Below are positions 51,167 to 59,641 of a stretch of DNA of 64,000 nt, one piece after another. Both the position numbers and the translations under genes were made by a program. Source of the DNA: Schauerella aestuarii (GTDB taxonomy: Bacteria > Pseudomonadota > Gammaproteobacteria > Burkholderiales > Burkholderiaceae_B); assembly GCF_009866805.1 (NCBI RefSeq), contig NZ_SIZW01000040.1:124001-188000 (forward strand), read 5' to 3'. The notes beneath the pieces were generated by a model. It was not told where the DNA came from and made no database searches. It was given only the letters and a program-made list of their open reading frames with translations. Position 1 is the first letter of the stretch; each line of letters begins with the position of its first letter.

Positions 51167-52876
51167 ATGTCGACTGTGGATGCATTACCGCGCAATGCGG
51201 CCAATCATGTGCCGCTGACGCCGCTGGGCTTCATCGCCTGGTCGGCCTACGTGTATCCCGAACGCACCGCACTGATTCACGGGAAGCTGCGGCAAACGTG
51301 GCAGGCCACGTACAGGCGCTGCCGGCGTATGGCGGCGGCGTTGCAGCACTGGGGCGTGGCACGCGGCGATGTGGTGGCGGTATTGGCACCCAATACGCCG
51401 GCGCTGTATGAGGCGCATTTCGGCGTGCCGATGTCGGGCGCGATGCTCAATGCGTTGAATACGCGGCTGGATGCGCCCACGCTTGCCTACATCCTGGATC
51501 ACGGGCGCGCGCAGGTGCTGCTCTACGACAGCGAATTCGCGCCACTGGTGCGCGAGGTGATCGCGCAAGCCACGCATCCGATCCGCGTGGTGCGCATCGA
51601 AGATGCGCTTTTCGAGGGCGAACATGGCGACGTCGGCGACATCGATTACGAGACTTGGTTGAGCAACGCGGTCTTGGCCGATGACGGCACTTACGCTTTC
51701 GATCGGCGGGAAGACGTTGACGCCGACCGGCCCGCAGCGGCGCCCTCAGCAGCCTCAAGTGTGCCGCACGACTACAGCCCGCCCGACGAGTGGGACGCGA
51801 TCTGTCTGAACTACACCTCCGGCACCACGGGTAGTCCGAAGGGTGTGGTCTATCACCATCGCGGCGCCTATCTCAATGCAACCGGCAATGTGATCGCGTG
51901 CGGGATGCCGCGGCATGCGGTGTACTTGTGGACGCTGCCGATGTTCCATTGCAACGGCTGGTGTTTTGCATGGACCCTGGCGGCATTGGCCGGCACCAGC
52001 GTGTGCATGCGCCGCGTGGAAGCCGGTGCGATTTTCGACGCCATCGTCGATCACAAGGTCGGTTTTTTCAGCGCAGCGCCCGTGGTGCTGGGCATGCTGA
52101 TCAATGCGCCGTCCGCTGTGCAGCGGCGCGCGCCGCATCCGGTGCAGGTGGTGACGGGCGGTGCCGCGCCGCCCGCTGCGGTGATCGAGGCGATGGAGGC
52201 CTTGGGCGTGGGCGTATCGCACCTTTATGGCCTGACGGAAACTTACGGGCCGTCTATTGTGTGCGCCTGGCACGACGAATGGGATGCGCTCGATCTGACG
52301 GCCCGCGCCGCCATCAAGGCGCGCATCGGGGTGCGCAAGCTCAATCTTGAACATGCCACGGTGATGGACGACGCGATGCTGCCCGTACCTGCCGATGGCG
52401 TGACGATGGGCGAGATCATGGTTCGCGGCAACACCATCATGAAAGGCTATCTGCATGACGCTACGGCCACCGAGACCGCGTTTGCCGGCGGCTGGTTTCA
52501 TACCGGCGATCTGGGCGTCATGCATCCCGACGGCTATATCGAAATCAAGGATCGCGCGAAAGACATCGTGATTTCCGGGGGCGAGAATATCTCGACCGTC
52601 GAGGTGGAGGGGGTGTTGTACCGCCATCCGGATGTGCTCGAAGCCGCCGTGGTCGCGCGCCCCGACACCACCTGGGGCGAAACGCCGTGCGCGTTCGTGA
52701 CCTTGAAGGCCGGCCGCCACACGGATGCCGAGAGCATTTTGGCGTTCTGCCGCGCGCATCTGGCACGGTTCAAGGTGCCCAAGACGGTGATATTTGGCGA
52801 GTTGCCCAAGACGTCGACCGGCAAGATTCAGAAATTTCTGCTTCGAGAGCGGGCGCGCAGCGATCCGCAGGCTTGA
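51167..52876 (+). CDS. AMP-forming acyl-CoA synthetase
   Basis: 569-residue ANL-family ligase. P-loop NYTSGTTGSPKGVVYHHRG, LYGLTETYGPS, hinge HTGDLGVMHPDGYIEIKDR, and C-terminal KTSTGKIQK with the catalytic Lys. It belongs to the medium/long-chain acyl ligase branch. As the last gene of the run it would activate the incoming acid before kinase and dehydrogenase act, like LvaE in levulinate catabolism. No terminator is evident after it. Confidence 0.9.
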   Translation: MSTVDALPRNAANHVPLTPLGFIAWSAYVYPERTALIHGKLRQTWQATYRRCRRMAAALQHWGVARGDVVAVLAPNTPALYEAHFGVPMSGAMLNALNTRLDAPTLAYILDHGRAQVLLYDSEFAPLVREVIAQATHPIRVVRIEDALFEGEHGDVGDIDYETWLSNAVLADDGTYAFDRREDVDADRPAAAPSAASSVPHDYSPPDEWDAICLNYTSGTTGSPKGVVYHHRGAYLNATGNVIACGMPRHAVYLWTLPMFHCNGWCFAWTLAALAGTSVCMRRVEAGAIFDAIVDHKVGFFSAAPVVLGMLINAPSAVQRRAPHPVQVVTGGAAPPAAVIEAMEALGVGVSHLYGLTETYGPSIVCAWHDEWDALDLTARAAIKARIGVRKLNLEHATVMDDAMLPVPADGVTMGEIMVRGNTIMKGYLHDATATETAFAGGWFHTGDLGVMHPDGYIEIKDRAKDIVISGGENISTVEVEGVLYRHPDVLEAAVVARPDTTWGETPCAFVTLKAGRHTDAESILAFCRAHLARFKVPKTVIFGELPKTSTGKIQKFLLRERARSDPQA

Positions 52877-53032
52877 TCTGGACGGCAGGCACGCCGAAAC
52901 GGCGATGCGAAAGGGCGCAGCCCAACGATCCGCCTCATTCGGCGGGTTCGGGAGTGCTTGTCAAAAAGGGGGAGCGCTCACCGCAGGATGCGTCTGGCGA
53001 TGACTTCGAGGCGGCGGGTGCCGCCACGCCAC

Positions 53033-53194
53033 TTAGGCGGCGGGCTTGATCTGCGAGAGGGGCGCTTTCTGATCGTTGGCAGCAACAGGCTGGCGTTCGA
53101 AAAAGGCTTGGCGCAATTGGAGCTCTTGGTGTCGGATTTCTTGCTGGCGGCGGGCGCGAACGCGGCCCATGAGTTGGGGACTGGTGCGAAGCAT
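53033..53194 (-). CDS. Small basic, Gln/Arg-rich protein of unknown function (53 aa)
   Basis: A short reading frame from ATG 53194 to TAA 53033, starting MLRTSPQLMGRVRARRQQ and continuing with alternating basic and Gln/Glu residues (EIRHQELQLRQAFFERQ). AGGAAG lies seven bases before the ATG, and a plausible minus-strand promoter is at 53239-53267. The sequence predicts a single amphipathic, possibly coiled-coil helix of about 30 residues. I do not recognise it. Support is the combination of promoter, ribosome-binding site and coherent composition in an otherwise empty 410-base gap. Confidence 0.5.
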   Translation of the reverse strand: MLRTSPQLMGRVRARRQQEIRHQELQLRQAFFERQPVAANDQKAPLSQIKPAA

Positions 53195-53238
53195 GGTGTT
53201 TCTTCCTACGTTTTAGTCTTCTCTATGTATCGATCTCT

Positions 53239-53267
53239 ATCCTATCCCTGGTTTATGACAATTCCAA
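53239..53267 (-). promoter_or_regulatory. Candidate promoter of the small gene at 53033-53194
   Basis: On the minus strand TTGGAA (53262-53267) and TAGGAT (53239-53244) are 17 bases apart, four of six consensus matches each. The start would be near 53232, giving a leader of about 40 bases. Confidence 0.4.
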
Positions 53268-53302
53268 CGACTTGCTGGAAATAAGACTATGCATTTGTAA
53301 CG

Positions 53303-53758
53303 TCAGCGGGGCCGGGCGTGGCGGGCGAGCAAAGTGTCCAGGGTATTCCCGAATGCTTTGCGGTCACTGGCCGCCATGGCGGGCGGGCCGCCCGTATCCA
53401 CGCCGGTACCGCGCAGGGCGTCGAGCATGTCGCGCACGGCCAAGCGTTCCTGGATCGTGTCGGCGCTATAGCGTTCGCCGCGGGGATGAATGGCGAAAGC
53501 GCCTTTCTCCAGTGCCTGCGCGGCAAGCGGAATATCGCCGGTGATGATCAGATCGCCGGGTTGCAGGCGTTCGACGATATAGGCGTCGGCCACGTCGAAA
53601 CCGCGCGGCACTTGAATGGCACGAATGCGCGGCGAGGGCGGCGTACGCAACATCTGGTTCGCCACCAGCGTCAGCGGCATTTCCCATCGGTCTGACGCCC
53701 TGAACAGGATGTCCTTGATGACCGTTGGACACGCATCGGCGTCGACCCAGATGTGCAC
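53303..53758 (-). CDS. YaiI/YqxD-family protein (DUF188, PIN-like)
   Basis: 151-residue conserved protein of the UPF0178 family: [21 protein letters not shown] at the N terminus and [20 protein letters not shown] in the middle, both diagnostic. The fold is PIN-like with conserved Asp residues suggesting a nuclease, but activity is unproven. The start is GTG, and the preceding gene's stop is one base upstream, so the two are an operon. Confidence 0.92.
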   Translation of the reverse strand: MHIWVDADACPTVIKDILFRASDRWEMPLTLVANQMLRTPPSPRIRAIQVPRGFDVADAYIVERLQPGDLIITGDIPLAAQALEKGAFAIHPRGERYSADTIQERLAVRDMLDALRGTGVDTGGPPAMAASDRKAFGNTLDTLLARHARPR

Positions 53759-53759
53759 G

Positions 53760-54032
53760 TCAGCCTTTCAATGCTGAGGTCAGCAGTGTGGCGACGACAT
53801 CGTTGATCGGCTCGCCGCTGGTCTGGGCGCGCGCGCGGAGCTGGTCGACCAGCTCCTGCGGCAGCTTGACCGGAAACGACACCAGACCCGCAGCCTGATC
53901 CAGGCGGCGTTGTTCACGGCGATCGATGGCCGGCGCGGCGGCACCCTGGCCGAAGCGGGCCGGCGTTTGGGCATGCTTGAGATCGCCCATCAATTTGAGG
54001 GCTTTGTTCTTTTCGAGGTCGGTCTTCTTCAT
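53760..54032 (-). CDS. Conserved hypothetical protein with ribbon-helix-helix-like C terminus
   Basis: 90 residues. The C-terminal half ([38 protein letters not shown]) has the strand-helix-helix pattern of ribbon-helix-helix proteins. The N-terminal half is polar and basic. It is cotranscribed with the DUF188 gene (one-base gap). It could be a small DNA-binding protein; I do not recognise a named family. Confidence 0.7.
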   Translation of the reverse strand: MKKTDLEKNKALKLMGDLKHAQTPARFGQGAAAPAIDRREQRRLDQAAGLVSFPVKLPQELVDQLRARAQTSGEPINDVVATLLTSALKG

Positions 54033-54068
54033 GGGAACTCACGGGGGAAACCCGTAGTCTGACAGTTA

Positions 54069-54671
54069 ATGACCGATTCCACACCCGAAACCGTCACGTT
54101 GCCCTCCACAGCCCATCGCCCGGTACTCAAGCTGCTGGGATGGGTGGTGGCCGCCGGCGCGATCTGGTTGAGCTGGCCCTTCGTCCAGCCTCATTTGCCC
54201 ACCGGCATCATGGCGAAGGTAACGGCACCGTTTTACGCCGCGCGCCTCTCGATGGCGGATGCCCCGGTAGCGTTGCCCGTGCCGGTGGCGGGCGTGTCGT
54301 TCAGGCAGATCGCCAATACTTACGGCGCGCCGCGCGGCAGCACCCGCAAGCACGAGGGCCTGGATATCTTCGCCAAGCGCGGCACGCCGGTGCTGTCCGC
54401 CACCGAGGGCATGGTGACGCGCGTGGGTACGAATCGTCTCGGCGGCAATGTGGTGTGGGTGCTGGGACCCGGCGGGCAGCGGCATTACTATGCACACCTC
54501 GATACGCAAGCCGATCTGTCTGCCGGCGATCGGGTCGCCGCAGGCACCGAACTCGGCACTGTGGGCGACACGGGCAACGCCCGGGGCACTCCGCCGCACT
54601 TGCACTATGGCGTTTATGCGACAGGCGGCGCAATCAATCCCTATCCGTTACTAAAAGAAGGCGCGAAGTAA
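54069..54671 (+). CDS. M23-family (LytM/NlpD-like) metallopeptidase
   Basis: 200-residue membrane-anchored peptidoglycan peptidase: one N-terminal hydrophobic segment ([18 protein letters not shown]), a short linker, then the LytM domain. Zinc ligands are His95 and Asp99 (HEGLDIFA) and His179 with the adjacent catalytic His177 (PHLHYGVY). All catalytic residues are present, so it is a likely active endopeptidase and not an EnvC-type activator. No LysM domain. Confidence 0.9.
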   Translation: MTDSTPETVTLPSTAHRPVLKLLGWVVAAGAIWLSWPFVQPHLPTGIMAKVTAPFYAARLSMADAPVALPVPVAGVSFRQIANTYGAPRGSTRKHEGLDIFAKRGTPVLSATEGMVTRVGTNRLGGNVVWVLGPGGQRHYYAHLDTQADLSAGDRVAAGTELGTVGDTGNARGTPPHLHYGVYATGGAINPYPLLKEGAK

Positions 54672-54753
54672 CGAGATTTGATGAAAATTCAACGATCGCG
54701 GGATCAAAGTAGGGGCGTTGTTTCCCGATCTCTATTTTTCGTCGAGTGGTGTC

Positions 54754-55806
54754 ATGCATATCGAGTCTCGCCCGGATGCGCTGTTCCCGGAACTTCTTTC
54801 CGCTGAATCGACGGCCAACGCCGTTTCGACCCGAGCCGACGGCTCGGTGTTTTACGACTCGCATGTGAGCGTGCTGGTGCCCGGCTTGAACGAAGCCGCC
54901 AACCTGCGCGTGATGCTGCCCACCCTGATGCTTCTGCTCAACCGTACCTGCCGCAACTGGGAAGTGGTGGTGGTGGATGACGGCTCGACCGACGATACCG
55001 CGCAATTGATGGCCGAATGGACCACCGTCCCGGGGTTCCGTTACCTGCAGTTGTCGCGCAACTTCGGCAAGGAAGCCGCCATCAGCGCCGGCCTCGATTC
55101 GTGCGATGGCGATGTGGTGATCTGCATGGACGCCGATATGCAGCATCCGCCGGCATTGATCCCCGATATGCTGGCACGCTGGAAAGCGGGTTCGGACATG
55201 GTGTATGCCGTGCGTGAAAACCGCGACGACGAAACCTGGTTCAAACGCCAGGGCGCGAAATGGTTCTACCGCCTGGTGAGCGGGGGTCAACGCGTGGACG
55301 TACCGGCCCACGCCGGAGACTTCCGCCTGATGGACCGCAAGGTGGTCAACGCCTTGAATGCCTTGCCCGAGCGCACGCGTTTCATGAAGGGCCTCTACGC
55401 CTGGGTGGGCTTCAAGACCGAAGCTTTCCCGTACACCCCCGCCGATCGCATCCACGGCGAAAGCAAGTTCACGCCGGTGAAACTCATCAAGCTGGCGATG
55501 AGCGGCGTGACGGCCTTCACCACGTGGCCGTTGCGCATGCTGAGCCTGGTCGGTTTCATGTTTGCGCTGGCGTCGTTCGGTTATGGCGCGTATCTCGTGG
55601 CCGAGTATTTCGAATACGGTCATCAGGTCGATGGCTGGACCACGATCGTTTGCGCGCTGCTGTTCTTTGCCGGCATCAATATGGTGTCGCTGGGCGTGGT
55701 GGGCGAATACGTCGGCCGGATTTTCGACGAAGTGAAGGGACGCCCGCTGTATGTGGTGCGTGACCGCCTGGGTCGTGCGGCACGCACGGAGCCGAGCGCC
55801 GAATAA
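54754..55806 (+). CDS. lgmA: GT2 polyprenyl-phosphate glycosyltransferase (ArnC/LgmA-like)
   Basis: 350-residue membrane glycosyltransferase that loads a sugar onto undecaprenyl phosphate. Nucleotide-sugar motifs LVPGLNEAAN, VVVDDGSTDDTA (75-82) and DADMQHPP (126-133), then two C-terminal spans. With the ArnT-like, GtrA and YdjC genes it matches the Bordetella lgm locus that adds glucosamine to lipid A phosphates. The ATG at 54754 has only a weak ribosome-binding site; a TTG at 54718 preceded by AGGGG is an alternative. Confidence 0.8.
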   Translation: MHIESRPDALFPELLSAESTANAVSTRADGSVFYDSHVSVLVPGLNEAANLRVMLPTLMLLLNRTCRNWEVVVVDDGSTDDTAQLMAEWTTVPGFRYLQLSRNFGKEAAISAGLDSCDGDVVICMDADMQHPPALIPDMLARWKAGSDMVYAVRENRDDETWFKRQGAKWFYRLVSGGQRVDVPAHAGDFRLMDRKVVNALNALPERTRFMKGLYAWVGFKTEAFPYTPADRIHGESKFTPVKLIKLAMSGVTAFTTWPLRMLSLVGFMFALASFGYGAYLVAEYFEYGHQVDGWTTIVCALLFFAGINMVSLGVVGEYVGRIFDEVKGRPLYVVRDRLGRAARTEPSAE

Positions 55807-55808
55807 TC

Positions 55809-57386
55809 ATGACCGGCAGTTCACCACGGTCGACGCCGGGAGGTATCCCGGCGTTTTGGCTTCTGCTGGCGATCGGTGTGTGGCTCGGCATTTTTGCCGG
55901 GCTGCGTCCGTTGATGCCTGAAGAGGGCCGTTACGCCGGCGTGGCGTGGGACACCCTGCGGGCCGGCAGCGGCTTCGTGCCGCTCATGGACGGCTTGCCC
56001 TACGTTCACAAACCCCCCTTGTTCTATTGGATTGCCGAAGTCGCGTTCCGGCTTTTCGGCGTCAACGAATGGACGGCGCGCGCACCGTCATGGCTGGCTG
56101 CCTGGGCCTCGGTGCTGGCCACCTATGCGTTCGTGCGCCACTATCGCGGCGCAACGGTGGCGGCAGCCGCGGCGGTCGTGCTTGCCACGCAGCCATTCTT
56201 TTTCGGCGGCGCGCAGTTCGCCAATCTCGACATGCTGGTCGCATCGTTCATCGGCATGAGCATCATGGCGGGCGCGGCGGCGGTGCTGCAGGCCGATGCC
56301 GGGCGCGCCTGGCGGCGCTGGATCGCGGCCGCTGCCGTGGCCGCGGCGCTCGGGGTGCTGGCCAAAGGCTTGATCGGCATCGTGCTGCCGGGCGTGGTGC
56401 TGGTGGCATGGCTCGTCGCCACGCGGCGCCGGCATGCCTGGAAGGTGCTGTTCTGGCCACCCGCGATTCTGGTGTTCATCGCCATCGCAGTGCCGTGGTT
56501 CGTAGCGATGCAACTGCGGTTTCCCGGTTTCTTCGATTACTTCTTCGTCTACCAGCAGTTCGACCGGTATGTGGAAAGCGACTTCGCCAATACCCAGCCG
56601 TTCTGGTTTTATCTGCCGGTGATCGCCGGCCTGGCGCTGCCGTGGTCGCTCTGGAGCGGCGGCTTGTGGCGCCGGATCTTCTGGACCGGTGCGGCCCCCG
56701 GGAGCGATATCCGTTGGTTGATGGCGATATGGGTGGGTGTGGTGATCGTGTTCTTTTCGATTCCCAGCAACAAGCTCGTGGGGTATGCCATGCCGGTGTT
56801 GCCCGCGATAGCGGTGCTCATCGCCGAGGTGGTGGTGACCGCATGGCAGCGTACGCCTGCCGACTACGTGAAACGCGCCGGACTCGCATCGCTTGCGGTG
56901 GCCATGCTGGTCTGTACGGTGGGCGTGTGGCTGGCCGACACGAATGCGAAAAACAGCGCCAAGCCCCTGGCCACCGAGATCGGACCGCAGATGCAGGAAG
57001 GCGATACGCTGGTGACGCTGCATACGTACCCGTACGATCTGTCGCTGTATGCCGGGCTGCGGGAGCCGGCCTGGATCGTCTATGACTGGGATGGACCGGA
57101 TATCACCCGGCGCGACAACTGGCGCCGCGAGTTGTGGGATGCCGGCCAGTTCGATACCGATGCGGGCGACGACGTGCTGGTGTCGTTCGAAGAAACGGTG
57201 ACGCGGATGTGCACCGATCCGCAGCGCACCTTCTGGTTCTGGGGCACGTTGCAGGACGGCGAAAGCTATCGCACCCTGCGCGGCCGCTCGCCGCAGGCCA
57301 TCGACGGCAAGAAGGCCGTGTGGCGCGTGGTGACGGATCCGGCGTTCAAGACGGCGTTTTGTGGCGAAACGCCCAAAGCCGGCTAA
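55809..57386 (+). CDS. lgmB: ArnT-like lipid A glycosyltransferase (LgmB-like)
   Basis: 525-residue polytopic GT-C transferase of the ArnT/PMT_2 family. Family features: LRPLMPEEGRYAGVAWD near the N terminus with the Glu/Asp of the catalytic loop, PYVHKPPLFYWIAEVAFRLFG, and about 12 spans followed by a periplasmic C-terminal domain. It would move the sugar from undecaprenyl phosphate to a lipid A phosphate in the periplasmic leaflet. Two bases after lgmA. Its 3' end overlaps the antisense gtrA-like gene by 41 bases. Confidence 0.87.
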   Translation: MTGSSPRSTPGGIPAFWLLLAIGVWLGIFAGLRPLMPEEGRYAGVAWDTLRAGSGFVPLMDGLPYVHKPPLFYWIAEVAFRLFGVNEWTARAPSWLAAWASVLATYAFVRHYRGATVAAAAAVVLATQPFFFGGAQFANLDMLVASFIGMSIMAGAAAVLQADAGRAWRRWIAAAAVAAALGVLAKGLIGIVLPGVVLVAWLVATRRRHAWKVLFWPPAILVFIAIAVPWFVAMQLRFPGFFDYFFVYQQFDRYVESDFANTQPFWFYLPVIAGLALPWSLWSGGLWRRIFWTGAAPGSDIRWLMAIWVGVVIVFFSIPSNKLVGYAMPVLPAIAVLIAEVVVTAWQRTPADYVKRAGLASLAVAMLVCTVGVWLADTNAKNSAKPLATEIGPQMQEGDTLVTLHTYPYDLSLYAGLREPAWIVYDWDGPDITRRDNWRRELWDAGQFDTDAGDDVLVSFEETVTRMCTDPQRTFWFWGTLQDGESYRTLRGRSPQAIDGKKAVWRVVTDPAFKTAFCGETPKAG

Positions 57387-57741
57387 GCAGAAACGTCATC
57401 GCCGCCACGCCGATCAACACGCAAGCAAGCAGGATCTCGTAAGAAACGTGGGTAATATGCAAGAGCACGGCATAGGCCGCCTGATTGACCGCGAACCCCA
57501 GTGCCGAGATAAAGAAAAACCGTCGTGCGGCCACGTGCCAGACCTGTTCGCTTTGGCGGAAAGTGAAACGAAAATGACCCCAGAACGACACGAAGAACGC
57601 GATCAGCCAGCCGACCACGTTGCCCGCGAGCGGCGTGAGGCCCAGATACTCCACACAGCCCACGGCGATCAGCCAGTGGGTGGCCGCAGCGGCGCAACCG
57701 ACGATCACGAAGAAACCGAGCTGATGGACCAGCGCAAGCAT
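57346..57741 (-). CDS. GtrA-family small membrane protein
   Basis: 131-residue four-span protein of the GtrA family, candidate flippase for undecaprenyl-linked sugars. Features: QLGFFVIVGCAAAATHW at the first span, NVVGWLIAFFVSFWGHFRFTF and LSRLWAFRHK at the end, all typical. It lies on the opposite strand between the ArnT-like and YdjC genes, overlapping the first by 41 bases and the second by 18. In the lgm context it would flip the lipid-linked sugar (an LgmD role, by analogy). Confidence 0.85.
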   Translation of the reverse strand: MLALVHQLGFFVIVGCAAAATHWLIAVGCVEYLGLTPLAGNVVGWLIAFFVSFWGHFRFTFRQSEQVWHVAARRFFFISALGFAVNQAAYAVLLHITHVSYEILLACVLIGVAAMTFLLSRLWAFRHKTPS

Positions 57742-58599
57742 GATGGACGCACCCGCGAGGGTGGCGGCAAGAACACGGAGCGTCAGTGTATCGTGGTCTG
57801 TGCCGACGATTTCGGGATGAATCGTGAAGTCGACGGCGCCATCCTTGCCCTTGCGGCCCAAGGACGACTAAGTGCCGCCAGCGTGCTCACGCTGGGCCCG
57901 TCGGCCGCCGAGCGGCCCGGCGAGCTCGCGGCCCTGCCCATCGACATCGGTGTGCACCTGAATTTCACTGAATCGTTCGGGTGCGAAGGCCTTTATCTGC
58001 CGCTTGGCCAATTGATCAAGCAGGCCTACACGCGCCGGTTGCCGGCTGCGGTGGTGCGGGCGCAGATCGTGGCGCAACTCGATGCGTTCGAGACCTTGTT
58101 CGGCCGCGCGCCGGATTACATCGATGGTCATCAGCATGTGCACCAGTTGCCCATCATTCGCCGTGAATTGATCGCCGAGATGGCCCGCCGTTACGGTGCG
58201 GCCATGCCGTGGTTGCGCTGCACGGCTGCTGGCCCGCAATCGGGTCTGGGCGTGGGTGCATGGTTCAAGGCGCGCGTCATTGCAGGCCTGGGCAGCAACG
58301 CATTGGGCCGCGCCGCCCGGCGGGTGCACAGTGCGCGCAATCGGCGGCTGCTGGGGGTGTACGACTTCACGGGTGGCGAGGCGGGATACCGCCATGCCGT
58401 GCGGCATTGGTTGCAGGATGCGCGCCAAGGCGATCTGATGATGTGCCATCCGGCCTTGCCGGATAGCCCCGATGCCATGGCGGCCCAGCGCGCGGCTGAA
58501 TTTGCCGTGCTGGGCAGCACGGAGATGGCGGCCTGGCTGGCGGAGTCAGGCGTGGCGATCGCCCGATTGACGGGCGCGGCGCGCTATACACCGGACTGA
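57724..58599 (+). CDS. YdjC/ChbG-family carbohydrate deacetylase
   Basis: 291-residue YdjC-family deacetylase. Metal and catalytic residues: the Asp pair in CADDFGMN (28-29), His78 in GVHLNF, and HQHVHQLP near 138. The C-terminal MMCHPAL motif is also standard. In the lgm-like cluster it would remove the acetyl group of an undecaprenyl-linked GlcNAc, giving free glucosamine (an LgmC/ArnD-like step). The ATG at 57724 is the only good in-frame start, as the rest of the longer frame is antisense to gtrA. Confidence 0.85.
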   Translation: MDQRKHDGRTREGGGKNTERQCIVVCADDFGMNREVDGAILALAAQGRLSAASVLTLGPSAAERPGELAALPIDIGVHLNFTESFGCEGLYLPLGQLIKQAYTRRLPAAVVRAQIVAQLDAFETLFGRAPDYIDGHQHVHQLPIIRRELIAEMARRYGAAMPWLRCTAAGPQSGLGVGAWFKARVIAGLGSNALGRAARRVHSARNRRLLGVYDFTGGEAGYRHAVRHWLQDARQGDLMMCHPALPDSPDAMAAQRAAEFAVLGSTEMAAWLAESGVAIARLTGAARYTPD

Positions 58600-58600
58600 T

Positions 58601-58621
58601 CGGGCACACTGGCAGTGCCCG
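58601..58621. terminator. Convergent stem-loop, probable bidirectional terminator
   Basis: CGGGCAC (58601-58607) and GTGCCCG (58615-58621) with a 7-base loop, located 1 base after the YdjC stop and 30 bases past the hydrolase stop on the other strand. T tracts are short. Confidence 0.4.
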
Positions 58622-58651
58622 CGTTTGCCATCCGGGCGCCGGATCGGCGCA

Positions 58652-59557
58652 TCAGCCCGCCTGGCGTGCCTGACGCGCGTTGTCGGGCGATGCGTCGTCC
58701 TTGCGATGGCGGTATGCCGCCGTGGCGTCGCGCGTGAAATTGGCGACGGCCGACCAGTACGTATTGCCGCTGCGCACCGCACTGGAGTGCGACGCGCCGT
58801 CGATCTTGACCAGGCGGCGCAGGTCGGGCGCCACTTTGGTCGCGGCGGCATACAGCGCGTCGCTCATTTCGTGAGGGACGACGCGATCGGCGGTGCCGTG
58901 GATGAACAGGATGGGCGCGGTGAGCGTGGCCAGTTTGTCGAGCGAATCGAAGGGTTGCGTGACGAGAAAGTTGAGCCCCGGCACCCAACCGTATTTGAGG
59001 GTGCCCAACATGCCGCCGATACTCGTAAAGCTCGATTCGACGATCAGCCCGGCATACTCCGGCAGGTCCTTGCGCGATGCCAGGTCGATGGCAACCGCGC
59101 CACCCAGGCTGTGGCCGTAGATGAAGCGCTTGCGCGGATCCGGTTGGCGTCGCACCAGTTCGGCGAATGCCGCGACGGCATCCTCGGAGGCCGTTTCTTC
59201 GGATGGCAGGCGTGGCGTGGACTTGCCGAAACCGCGGTAGTCGATGGCGAGCATCGAGTATTCGCGGTCGGTCCAGCTTTCCATCCGGAAGGCGCTCCCA
59301 TTGAGGTTCCAGCGGGCCCCATGCAGATAAAGCACGGTGGGGGCGTTGGGCTTCGGGCTTTGCCAGTACCACGCGTGGATCTTGTCCCCATCGGCCAAGG
59401 CGATATCGAACTCTTGAGTGCCTTCGGGGGGATCCCGCCACCAGCTCTGTTGCTCGGTGACGGGCGAGAAAATAGCTTCGCGCTGCCAGGCGTCCAGTTG
59501 TGTGCAACCGACGATGCTGGCTGCGATCAACAGGGTCGCGCCGATGGCGCGTTTCAT
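58652..59557 (-). CDS. Alpha/beta hydrolase lipoprotein
   Basis: 301 residues from the ATG at 59557, which places a lipobox IVGC with Cys18 after a normal signal peptide; starts at 59581 or 59587 would lengthen the signal. The alpha/beta hydrolase core has the nucleophile elbow GHSLGG, Asp in GTADRV and His in DGASHSS. Family members include ABHD17-like and BEM46-like thioesterases. Probably anchored in the envelope; substrate unknown. Confidence 0.87.
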   Translation of the reverse strand: MKRAIGATLLIAASIVGCTQLDAWQREAIFSPVTEQQSWWRDPPEGTQEFDIALADGDKIHAWYWQSPKPNAPTVLYLHGARWNLNGSAFRMESWTDREYSMLAIDYRGFGKSTPRLPSEETASEDAVAAFAELVRRQPDPRKRFIYGHSLGGAVAIDLASRKDLPEYAGLIVESSFTSIGGMLGTLKYGWVPGLNFLVTQPFDSLDKLATLTAPILFIHGTADRVVPHEMSDALYAAATKVAPDLRRLVKIDGASHSSAVRSGNTYWSAVANFTRDATAAYRHRKDDASPDNARQARQAG

Positions 59558-59641
59558 AAAGGAGCGGGACGTGGCGGGCATGAACAATTGGACTGACTTG
59601 GCGCCCGTGGGTTCCGCCGACCGGACTGCCGGCCACGCGCA

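Noticed and set aside
57361-57723. N-terminal extension of the YdjC deacetylase
   Set aside because: The sequence is antisense to the gtrA-like gene and rich in His/Arg/Gln/Glu, typical of shadow reading.
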